Shown: piece by piece, positions 1 to 6,489 of the stretch
Layout: each line of letters opens with the position of its first letter
How positions within the stretch are numbered: position 1 is the stretch's first letter
Source of the DNA: an uncultured Eubacteriales bacterium
GTDB lineage: Bacteria > Bacillota > Clostridia > Lachnospirales > Anaerotignaceae
Direction: 5' to 3'
DNA: 8,665 nucleotides
NCBI GenBank assembly: GCA_902406135.1
Contig: CABPCX010000061.1
Location: 1 to 8,665, forward strand
The notes under the pieces: generated by a model
What the model was told of the DNA's origin: nothing
The model's database searches: none
What the model saw: only the letters and a program-made list of their open reading frames with translations
Translations under genes and position numbers: made by a program

Positions 1-28
1 TCCTCCAATAATATTTTTAATTATTATA
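1..28 (-). promoter_or_regulatory. Possible divergent leader: -10 box and Shine-Dalgarno for a gene off the left edge
   Basis: Read on the minus strand, the window ends in GGAGGA (positions 6 to 1), a near-ideal Shine-Dalgarno that would place a start codon just outside the window. A perfect TATAAT lies upstream at positions 28 to 23, but no good -35 box sits at the right distance. This suggests a divergently transcribed neighbour with a short leader. The region is so AT-rich that TATAAT alone is weak evidence. The Shine-Dalgarno is the stronger part of the case. Confidence 0.35.
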
Positions 29-54
29 TGTATATTACGATGTTTAAATTTATA

Positions 55-83
55 TAGACTTTAATAACCGAAAATTATATAAT
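55..83 (+). promoter_or_regulatory. Sigma-A-type promoter of the membrane protein-fbp-mutS2-mreB operon
   Basis: TAGACT at 55-60 matches four of six consensus -35 bases. It is followed by exactly 17 bases and a perfect TATAAT -10 box at 78-83. Transcription would start near 90, giving a leader of about 26 bases before the ATG at 116. The -10 box lies inside a perfect 12-base palindrome (73-84). No other promoter this good is visible in the window, and the next three genes follow with gaps of 21 bases or less, so this probably drives all four. The call rests on spacing and consensus only. Confidence 0.6.
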
Positions 84-101
84 TAAAAATAGAGTTTAAG
101 A

Positions 102-106
102 AAGGA
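102..106 (+). promoter_or_regulatory. Ribosome binding site of the first gene
   Basis: AAGGA lies 9 bases before the ATG at 116. It supports that start, and no other in-frame start lies nearby upstream. Confidence 0.6.
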
Positions 107-115
107 CAAGAAAAA

Positions 116-919
116 ATGCTTATAGATGAAATAAAAAATAAAGAAAAAATATCAGTTGGGGAGTCATTGGTTTTAGGCTATGCAGCTGTCAGGAGTAATC
201 TTACAGCCATACTTTTTGTACTGCTCATTATTTATTTTCCCATAAATCTGCTCAGCGGATATATAACACTGGCTATAAATAACATAGGAGCAGGCGTAGA
301 CTTTACTGCAATACTTTCAAGTCCGGAAATGATTGAAAAGTTTGTGACAACTCCTGAATATATTAGTATGGTAAGATATAACTTTGCAGGCACCCTTACG
401 GATATGATACTTTATCCATTCGGAAGCATGGCAGTTGTCTACATAACCAAAGAGGCCCTTCAGGGTAAAAATCCTGCCTATACGGAAGCTCTTTCAGCAG
501 CCTTTTCAAATGCCGGAAGATTTATTCTGTCTATGATAGTTTTCAGTATCTGCGTATCATTACTTACACTTCTTGGAGTTATACCTGGGATATTCCTTGC
601 GGTCGTTTGGAGTTTTTATGTATATGCCATAATCCTTGATGACTGTAAAGGTACGAAGTCCCTTGGACGCAGCAGAGAGCTGGTAAAGGGAAAATGGTGG
701 AGAACATTTTTATATATGATAGTTTTCTATGCCTTCAGCTATGCCGTTGCGTACCTGGTAGGAACAATATTTATGCTTGCTCCCGATTCATATTTTACGA
801 TAGTTTTATCAGGTGTAATTCTTTCTTTTATTAATATGATATTTGTTGCCGCTAAAACGGTGATATATATAAATTATCAGGGAAACAGCACTGCAGTAAA
901 AAATATAATCAGCAAATAA
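116..919 (+). CDS. Polytopic membrane protein, possibly GPDPase-membrane-domain/YciC-like superfamily
   Basis: This is a 267-residue integral membrane protein of unknown function. By eye it has about five or six hydrophobic segments: residues 28-55, 90-112, 134-153, 156-175, 196-222 and 227-252. The most recognisable stretch runs from about residue 155 to 198. There a GIFLAVVWSF-type membrane segment is followed by LDD, then LGRSRELVKGKWWR. This pattern (a hydrophobic helix followed by RS..LVKG.WWR) is seen in the loosely defined family of YciC/UPF0259, DUF975 and the membrane domain of glycerophosphodiester phosphodiesterases. No catalytic domain, signal peptide or known enzyme motif is present. 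It is first in the operon, with a good promoter and Shine-Dalgarno, and its stop is 15 bases before fbp. A role in membrane or envelope homeostasis is possible, given mreB in the same unit, but the sequence does not show it. The family link is moderate and comes from memory of the motif. Confidence 0.8.
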   Translation: MLIDEIKNKEKISVGESLVLGYAAVRSNLTAILFVLLIIYFPINLLSGYITLAINNIGAGVDFTAILSSPEMIEKFVTTPEYISMVRYNFAGTLTDMILYPFGSMAVVYITKEALQGKNPAYTEALSAAFSNAGRFILSMIVFSICVSLLTLLGVIPGIFLAVVWSFYVYAIILDDCKGTKSLGRSRELVKGKWWRTFLYMIVFYAFSYAVAYLVGTIFMLAPDSYFTIVLSGVILSFINMIFVAAKTVIYINYQGNSTAVKNIISK

Positions 920-920
920 C

Positions 921-926
921 AGGAGG
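921..926 (+). promoter_or_regulatory. Ribosome binding site of fbp
   Basis: A perfect AGGAGG ends 8 bases before the ATG at 935. It selects this start over the in-frame Met at residue 6. It begins one base after the upstream stop codon and its following C, which fits translational coupling within an operon. Confidence 0.8.
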
Positions 927-934
927 ACGCTTAG

Positions 935-2917
935 ATGCCGGATTTGGAAATGGAATTTACAAATGAGGAGTTTAAATATCTTAACCTTCTTGCAAAACAG
1001 TACCCTAATATTACAAGTGCCAGTACGGAGATAATTAATCTTCAAGCTATACTTAATCTTCCAAAGGGCACGGAGCACTTTGTTTCTGATATTCACGGTG
1101 AGTATGAAGCGTTCAGCCATGTGCTCAGAAATGCTTCAGGCGTTATTAAAAACCATATAACATACATACTTGGAACAAGTCTCAGAGATTCTGAGAAAAA
1201 GACCCTTGCAACCCTCATATATTATCCCGAGCAGAAGCTTGAGGAAATCAAAAAGACAGAAGAGGATATGGACGACTGGTACAGAATAACCCTTCATCGT
1301 CTTGTAACAATCTGCAAGGTCATATCCGCAAAATATACACGCTCCAAAGTAAGAAAGGCACTTCCGCCGGATTTCGCGTACATAATAGAGGAGCTTCTTC
1401 ATGAGGACAGCACCGGAGAAGATAAGGAGCTGTACTACAATCAGATAATCGAGTCCATAATAAGGCTCGACCAGGCGGACAGATTTATAACAGCCATATC
1501 AAAGCTCATTCAGAGACTGGCCATTGACAGGCTCCACATCATAGGCGATATCTATGACAGAGGACCCAGAGCCGCAAAAATAATGGACCTTTTGGAAAAC
1601 TATCATTCCGTGGATATACAGTGGGGAAACCATGATATCAGCTGGATGGGAGCTGCGGCAGGATGCCAGGCTCTTATATGCAACGTAATAAGAATACAGG
1701 CCCGCTACTGCAATCTTGATACCATAGAAGAGGATTACGGTATAAACCTTATACCCCTTGCCACATTTGCCATGGAAAAATACACAGATGACCCCTGCAC
1801 ATATTTTATGCCTAAAAACTCAGATGCAGATGCACTGAGCGATAAAGAAGTAATACTTACGGCAAAGATGCATAAGGCCATTTCCATAATGCAGTTTAAG
1901 ATGGAGGCACAGATAATCAAACGCCATCCTGAATTTAAGATGGACGGCAGACTTCTTTTGGATAAAATTGACTTTGAAAAGGGAACAATAACAATAAAGG
2001 GACAGGAATATCCTTTAAGGGACTGCAACCTGCCTACCATTGACCCTGAGAATCCTTTCGAGCTTTCGGAAGAAGAACAGAGTGTAATGGATAAGATAAA
2101 GTCTTCCTTTGTAAACAGCGGCAAGCTTCAGAGACATGTAAGATTTATGTTCAGCAACGGAAGCATATACAGCATATTTAATTCAAACCTGCTTTTCCAT
2201 GGATGTATACCTACAAATGAGGACGGAAGTCTTAAGGAGGTAGCTTTCAGAGGCAGAAAACTTAAGGGCAAAGACTACATGGACGCCGTTGAAAGGGCCA
2301 TGAGAGAAGGATACTATACAAGGCCTCACAGCAAGACAAAGAGAGAATGTCTTGACCTTATATGGTATCTCTGGTGCGGCGAAAACTCACCTCTGTTTGG
2401 CAAGGACGCCATGACAACCTTTGAAAGATATTTTATTGAGGATACGGAAACCCACAAAGAAAATAAGAGCCCTTATTATGAAAAGAGAAATGACGAAAAA
2501 GTCTGCAGAGAAATACTTGAAAACTTCGGTCTTGACCCTGACAGGTCCCATATCATAAACGGACATGTTCCCGTTAAGGTAAAGAAAGGTGAAAGCCCCA
2601 TAAAAGCAAACGGAAAGCTGTTCGTTATCGACGGCGGATTTGCCAAGGCTTACCAGAAGGAAACAGGTATAGCAGGATATACGCTTATTTATAATTCACA
2701 TGGACTTGTTCTTGTATCACATGAGCCGTTTGAGTCAAGGGAAAAAGCCATCGCCGAGGAAAAGGATATACATTCCTCCACGGTTGCTCTCCAGTACTCA
2801 CAGGCAAGGATAAGAGTTGCAAGTACAGATATAGGAAAACAGCTCAAAAAGAATATAGAAGAACTTGAAAAGCTTATGTATGCATACACGAGCGGTCTCA
2901 TTAAAGAAATAAAATAA
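935..2917 (+). CDS. fbp: Fructose-1,6-bisphosphatase, class III
   Basis: This cytosolic enzyme hydrolyses fructose 1,6-bisphosphate to fructose 6-phosphate and phosphate, the irreversible step of gluconeogenesis. The 660-residue length fits class III, the large Firmicutes type (about 670 residues in Bacillus subtilis). It is far longer than the class I and II enzymes. The calcineurin-like metallophosphatase motifs are all present. D52 and H54 form the DIHGE motif, D205 and D208 the GDIYDRG motif, and N232, H233 and D234 the GNHD motif. Later metal-site candidates are H422 (FHGC) and H544 (INGH), and a conserved DGGF lies at 566-569. Between the metal motifs and H422 is the large insert typical of the class. 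Compared with my recollection of the B. subtilis protein it lacks about 25 N-terminal residues and otherwise aligns throughout. The B. subtilis enzyme is stimulated by phosphoenolpyruvate and inhibited by AMP; whether this one behaves the same is inference. Its TAA ends 18 bases before the mutS2 ATG. Confidence 0.97.
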   Translation: MPDLEMEFTNEEFKYLNLLAKQYPNITSASTEIINLQAILNLPKGTEHFVSDIHGEYEAFSHVLRNASGVIKNHITYILGTSLRDSEKKTLATLIYYPEQKLEEIKKTEEDMDDWYRITLHRLVTICKVISAKYTRSKVRKALPPDFAYIIEELLHEDSTGEDKELYYNQIIESIIRLDQADRFITAISKLIQRLAIDRLHIIGDIYDRGPRAAKIMDLLENYHSVDIQWGNHDISWMGAAAGCQALICNVIRIQARYCNLDTIEEDYGINLIPLATFAMEKYTDDPCTYFMPKNSDADALSDKEVILTAKMHKAISIMQFKMEAQIIKRHPEFKMDGRLLLDKIDFEKGTITIKGQEYPLRDCNLPTIDPENPFELSEEEQSVMDKIKSSFVNSGKLQRHVRFMFSNGSIYSIFNSNLLFHGCIPTNEDGSLKEVAFRGRKLKGKDYMDAVERAMREGYYTRPHSKTKRECLDLIWYLWCGENSPLFGKDAMTTFERYFIEDTETHKENKSPYYEKRNDEKVCREILENFGLDPDRSHIINGHVPVKVKKGESPIKANGKLFVIDGGFAKAYQKETGIAGYTLIYNSHGLVLVSHEPFESREKAIAEEKDIHSSTVALQYSQARIRVASTDIGKQLKKNIEELEKLMYAYTSGLIKEIK

Positions 2918-2919
2918 TT

Positions 2920-2923
2920 GGAG
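2920..2923 (+). promoter_or_regulatory. Ribosome binding site that decides the mutS2 start
   Basis: GGAG sits 12 bases before the ATG at 2936, a slightly long spacing. The in-frame TTG at 2918 would start directly after the fbp stop but has no Shine-Dalgarno upstream. It would also make the GGAG part of the coding sequence. Known MutS2 proteins begin at the equivalent of the ATG, so 2936 is the better start. Confidence 0.6.
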
Positions 2924-2935
2924 ACTAATTTTAAA

Positions 2936-5320
2936 ATGAACGAAAAAGCACTTAAAACACTTGAATATATTAAGATAAGAGATAAACTGGTATCTCTTGC
3001 CCTTTCACCCATGGGAAAGGAAAAATGTTCGTCCCTTATGCCCCTGGATGATATGGGTGCCATAACAAGGGAGCAGAAGGAGACCACAGAAGCCGTAAAT
3101 ATGGCTCTTAAAAAAGGGCGCCTTCCCCTTGGAGGAATAAAAGACATAAGACCACAGCTGGACAGGTCCCTCGCAGGAGGCGTTTTAGGCATTGATGAGC
3201 TTATGGCAGTGGGAGAATTTCTTTATGTCTGCAGAAAAGTAAAGAACTATTCAAAGCAGGAAAATAAAGCAGACGTATTCCCTGTGCTTGAGGATTATTT
3301 CAATGTTGTAAAACCCATAACCAGCGTTGAAAACGAAATAACAAGATGTATAATAAACGAGCAGGAAATTTCCGATGATGCCAGCAGCGGTCTCAGAAGC
3401 GTAAGACGTGAAATAAGAAACGCCAACGGCAGTATTAGAGACAAGCTCAATACAATCATATATTCTGCATCATATAAAACAATGCTTCAGGACGCTGTAA
3501 TTACCATAAGAAATGACAGATACTGCGTTCCCGTAAGGGCTGAATATCAGAGCAGTTTCCCGGGAATGGTCCACGACCGTTCAAATACAGGCTCAACCGT
3601 ATTTATGGAGCCTACAGCCGTAATACAGCTTAATAATAAAATAAAAGAGCTTCAGGCAAAGGAGAAAGAAGAAATCGAAAAGATTCTTGCATCCCTTTCG
3701 GCTCTTGTTGCTGAAAATGCCGATGTTATGGAAGCTAACCTTACAATTATAGGACATCTTGATTTCGTATTTGCCAAGGCTGAACTTTCCCTTAAAATGA
3801 ACGGAAGCGAGCCTAAATTCAATACAAACGGCATAATAGACATAAGAAAGGGAAGACATCCACTCCTTAATGAAAAGGAAGTAGTTCCCATAGATATAAA
3901 TATCGGAAGGGATTTCAATACTCTCCTTATAACAGGTCCCAATACGGGCGGAAAAACCGTAGCGCTCAAAACACTGGGTCTGTTTACGCTTATGGGTCAG
4001 GCAGGACTTCATATACCGGCCTTTGACAGCTCTGAGCTGGCGGTATTTGACAATGTGTTTGCCGACATAGGAGACGAGCAGTCAATTGAGCAGAGTCTCA
4101 GTACATTTTCGGCCCATATGACCAATATAGTCAGAATTTTGGATGAAGTTACACCAAACAGCCTTGTACTGTTTGATGAGCTTGGAGCGGGAACAGACCC
4201 TACTGAAGGAGCTGCCCTCGCCATGGCAATAATACAGCTTCTCCATAATATGAAGGTAAGAACTGCTGTAACAACCCATTACAGTGAGCTTAAAGTATAC
4301 GCGCTGTCAACGGAAGGCGTTGAAAATGCCTGCTGTGAATTCAATGTGGATACCTTAAGACCCACCTATAAGCTTCTTATAGGCATACCTGGAAAAAGTA
4401 ATGCCTTTGCTATTTCAAAGAAACTTGGACTGCCTGACTATGTAATAGACAGCGCCAAGGAGTTTATAAGCAGTGAAAACGTAAAATTTGAAGACGTCAT
4501 AACTGACCTTGAAATAAGCAAAAAAACTGTTATATATGAACAGGAAAGGGCAGAGCGGTACAGAAAAGAAGCTGAAAGACTCAAAAATGAGGTAGAGGCT
4601 CAGAAGAAAAAGATAAACGAGCAGAAGGAAAAAATCATTGCCGATGCCAGAATGGAAGCAAGAACCATTTATCAGCAGGCAAAGGAAGAGTCTGACAGAA
4701 TAATAAAAGAGCTCAATAAGGCGGCCAGAGAAAAGGCAGGACAAAACAAACTCAATGAAAAGCGTGCTGAGCTTAAAAATAAGGTATCAGCCGTTGATGA
4801 GATGATAGAAAAGTCAAAGAAAAAGAAAGTTTCATCTGTAAAACCCATTAAGAATCTTAAAAAGGGCGACAGTGTATATATACTTTCCTTTGACAGAACA
4901 GGTACAGCCCTGTCAGAGCCTGACGCAAACGGTGAAGTTATGGTTCAGACAGGAAATATGAAAATAAAAGTACCTTTAAATGAGCTTACTTACTATGATG
5001 CTCCTAAGGAAGAAAAGAAAAATACATCAAGAAATGTTTCCATGGGAGTAAGGGCAGGAAAGAGCCAGTTTATACTTCCCGAAATCGACTGCCGTGGACA
5101 GACGGTGGAAGAAGGAATCGGAAACATTGATAAATATCTTGACGACGCTTATCTTGCGGGACTTAAGACCGTTACCATTATTCACGGAAAAGGTACCGGT
5201 GTTCTTAGAGAGGCTGTCCAGAGATATTTGAAGAGAAATCCGCATGTAAAGAGCTTCCGTCCCGGTGTCTACGGAGAGGGAGAAATGGGAGTTACTGTTG
5301 TGGAACTTAAAAACTCATAA
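2936..5320 (+). CDS. mutS2: MutS2: ATPase with C-terminal Smr domain
   Basis: This protein has 794 residues from the ATG at 2936, close to the usual 780-790. An N-terminal MutS-like core and clamp region (about 1-300) precedes the ABC-type ATPase. In the ATPase, Walker A GPNTGGKT is at 334-341, the STFSAHM signature at 389-395, Walker B LVLFDELGAGTDP at 410-422 and the H-loop TTHY at 446-449. A lysine- and glutamate-rich coiled coil spans about 525-630. A small beta domain resembling KOW follows at about 640-685. The Smr domain is at about 715-794, with DCRG at 718-721 in place of the usual DLRG, HGKGTG at 750-755 and a GVTVVELK end. The mismatch-recognition domain of true MutS is absent, so a mismatch-repair role is unlikely. 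In B. subtilis, MutS2 recognises collided ribosomes and splits them; in Helicobacter it suppresses recombination. Which role dominates here cannot be told. It is the third gene of the operon, with mreB 21 bases downstream. Confidence 0.97.
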   Translation: MNEKALKTLEYIKIRDKLVSLALSPMGKEKCSSLMPLDDMGAITREQKETTEAVNMALKKGRLPLGGIKDIRPQLDRSLAGGVLGIDELMAVGEFLYVCRKVKNYSKQENKADVFPVLEDYFNVVKPITSVENEITRCIINEQEISDDASSGLRSVRREIRNANGSIRDKLNTIIYSASYKTMLQDAVITIRNDRYCVPVRAEYQSSFPGMVHDRSNTGSTVFMEPTAVIQLNNKIKELQAKEKEEIEKILASLSALVAENADVMEANLTIIGHLDFVFAKAELSLKMNGSEPKFNTNGIIDIRKGRHPLLNEKEVVPIDINIGRDFNTLLITGPNTGGKTVALKTLGLFTLMGQAGLHIPAFDSSELAVFDNVFADIGDEQSIEQSLSTFSAHMTNIVRILDEVTPNSLVLFDELGAGTDPTEGAALAMAIIQLLHNMKVRTAVTTHYSELKVYALSTEGVENACCEFNVDTLRPTYKLLIGIPGKSNAFAISKKLGLPDYVIDSAKEFISSENVKFEDVITDLEISKKTVIYEQERAERYRKEAERLKNEVEAQKKKINEQKEKIIADARMEARTIYQQAKEESDRIIKELNKAAREKAGQNKLNEKRAELKNKVSAVDEMIEKSKKKKVSSVKPIKNLKKGDSVYILSFDRTGTALSEPDANGEVMVQTGNMKIKVPLNELTYYDAPKEEKKNTSRNVSMGVRAGKSQFILPEIDCRGQTVEEGIGNIDKYLDDAYLAGLKTVTIIHGKGTGVLREAVQRYLKRNPHVKSFRPGVYGEGEMGVTVVELKNS

Positions 5321-5325
5321 GTTGA

Positions 5326-5330
5326 AAGGA
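5326..5330 (+). promoter_or_regulatory. Ribosome binding site of mreB
   Basis: AAGGA lies 11 bases before the ATG at 5342, within the 21-base gap after the mutS2 stop. It supports the chosen start, since the conserved MreB N-terminus begins a few residues later. Confidence 0.6.
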
Positions 5331-5341
5331 AGTACTTACTT

Positions 5342-6397
5342 ATGTTTAACGGATTTGGAATCGGCGAGACCATAGGCATAGACCTTGGAACAGCCAATGT
5401 CCTGGTATATATAAAGGGACAGGGAATAGTTCTTAATGAGCCTTCGGTCGTAGCCGTTGACAGAGATACAAATACAATACTTGCAGTAGGTGAGGAAGCC
5501 AGACGTATGCTTGGCAGAACACCCGGTAATATTGCGGCCATAAGACCTCTTAAACAGGGCGTTATATCGGATTATGAACTCACGGAAAAGATGATAAAGT
5601 ATTTTATCGATAAGTCGTTTGTGAAAAAATCCCTTGTTAAGCCGACGGTTTCCGTATGTATACCAAGCGGTGTTACGGAGGTTGAAAAGAGGGCTGTGGA
5701 GGACGCGGTACGCCACGCCGGAGCAAGAAACGTAGTTTTGATAGAGGAGCCCGTGGCAGCTGCCATCGGAGCCGGAATAGATATTTCAAGACCTTGCGGA
5801 AGTATGATTGTGGATATCGGCGGAGGAACAACGGATATAGCCGTTTTATCCCTTGGAGGAACCGTTGTCAGCAAGTCAATAAAAATTGCCGGTGACGATT
5901 TTGATGAAGCCATAATAAGATTCATAAGAAAAAAGCATAATGTCCTTATTGGAGAAAGAACCGCTGAGCAGCTCAAGATAAACATAGGAACTGCCTACGA
6001 AAGAACTATGCCTGTTTCCATGGATGTAAGGGGAAGAAACCTTATTACGGGTCTTCCCAAAAATATAACCGTTACATCAAACGAGATGCTTTTAGCGCTT
6101 TCAGAATCGGCTCAGGGAATAGCGGAGGCTACACATAACGTCCTTGAGCATACGCCTCCTGAGCTTGCGGCGGACATAATCGACCGAGGCATAGTTATGA
6201 CAGGCGGAGGAAGCCTGCTTTACGGACTTGATAAGCTCATACAGGAAAGAACCGGCACAAACGTTATGATTGCTGACGGAGCCATAAGCTGCGTTGCTGT
6301 GGGCACCGGAAAGTACATAGAATACTGGACGGGTATGCAGAGCGATTCAGCCCCTAAAAGGTCCGTATTACAGTCTATATTCAGAAGAGATAAATAA
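5342..6397 (+). CDS. mreB: MreB/Mbl-family rod shape-determining actin homologue
   Basis: This is a bacterial actin that forms membrane-bound filaments guiding the elongation machinery for peptidoglycan. The actin-fold nucleotide motifs are all present: phosphate-1 IGIDLGTAN at 11-19, the catalytic-region IEEPVAAAIGAG at 134-145, phosphate-2 DIGGGTTDIAV at 158-168 and the adenosine motif TGGGSLLYG at 287-295. TPPELAADIIDRG (271-283) is also characteristic. The N-terminal part (GTANVL, LNEPSVVA, LAVGEEARRM) resembles Mbl of B. subtilis, while the EEPVAAAIGAG region is more like MreB, so paralogue assignment is open. At 351 residues it is about 15 longer than the B. subtilis homologues. The extra length is a C-terminal tail with basic and hydrophobic residues (RSVLQSIFRRDK). 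The hydrophobic N-terminus (MFNGFGIG) may touch the membrane. No mreC or mreD follows, because a terminator comes directly after, so this looks like a solitary Mbl- or MreBH-like copy. The gene is last in the operon. Confidence 0.95.
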   Translation: MFNGFGIGETIGIDLGTANVLVYIKGQGIVLNEPSVVAVDRDTNTILAVGEEARRMLGRTPGNIAAIRPLKQGVISDYELTEKMIKYFIDKSFVKKSLVKPTVSVCIPSGVTEVEKRAVEDAVRHAGARNVVLIEEPVAAAIGAGIDISRPCGSMIVDIGGGTTDIAVLSLGGTVVSKSIKIAGDDFDEAIIRFIRKKHNVLIGERTAEQLKINIGTAYERTMPVSMDVRGRNLITGLPKNITVTSNEMLLALSESAQGIAEATHNVLEHTPPELAADIIDRGIVMTGGGSLLYGLDKLIQERTGTNVMIADGAISCVAVGTGKYIEYWTGMQSDSAPKRSVLQSIFRRDK

Positions 6398-6408
6398 AGA
6401 ATACAAAT

Positions 6409-6442
6409 AAACGCAGAGTGTGAAAAACACTCTGCGTTTTCT
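6409..6442 (+). terminator. Intrinsic terminator after mreB
   Basis: A perfect 13-base-pair stem (6409-6421 with 6427-6439) with a GAAAA loop ends in TTTTCTT. It begins 12 bases after the mreB stop and terminates the four-gene rightward operon. On the minus strand the trailing sequence is TTTATTTG, so it may also act weakly as a backup for leftward transcription. Confidence 0.9.
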
Positions 6443-6450
6443 TAAGTAAT

Positions 6451-6489
6451 TAAAAATAAAAGCCTGCGGTATACGCAGGCTTTGTTTTT
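6451..6489. terminator. Bidirectional intrinsic terminator between convergent genes
   Basis: A perfect 10-base-pair stem, AAAGCCTGCG (6459-6468) with its complement at 6474-6483, encloses a five-base GTATA loop. On the minus strand it is followed by TTTTATTTTTAATTA, a good T-run placed just after the permease stop codon at 6488-6490. On the plus strand it is followed by TTTGTTTTT. It is therefore the main terminator for the permease and a second stop for the mreB operon. Confidence 0.88.

Noticed and set aside
2936..5320. Canonical mismatch-repair MutS
   Set aside because: The mismatch-recognition domain is absent and an Smr domain is present at the C-terminus, which together define MutS2.
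809..5985. Many minus-strand open frames of 65-167 codons opposite the rightward operon
   Set aside because: Each is antisense to a well-recognised gene, and their translations show no domain or motif. They are by-products of codon bias on the coding strand.
5342..6397. DnaK/Hsp70 or FtsA instead of MreB
   Set aside because: They share the actin fold, but the length, the GRTPGN motif and TPPELAADI are specific to the MreB group, and no substrate-binding domain follows.
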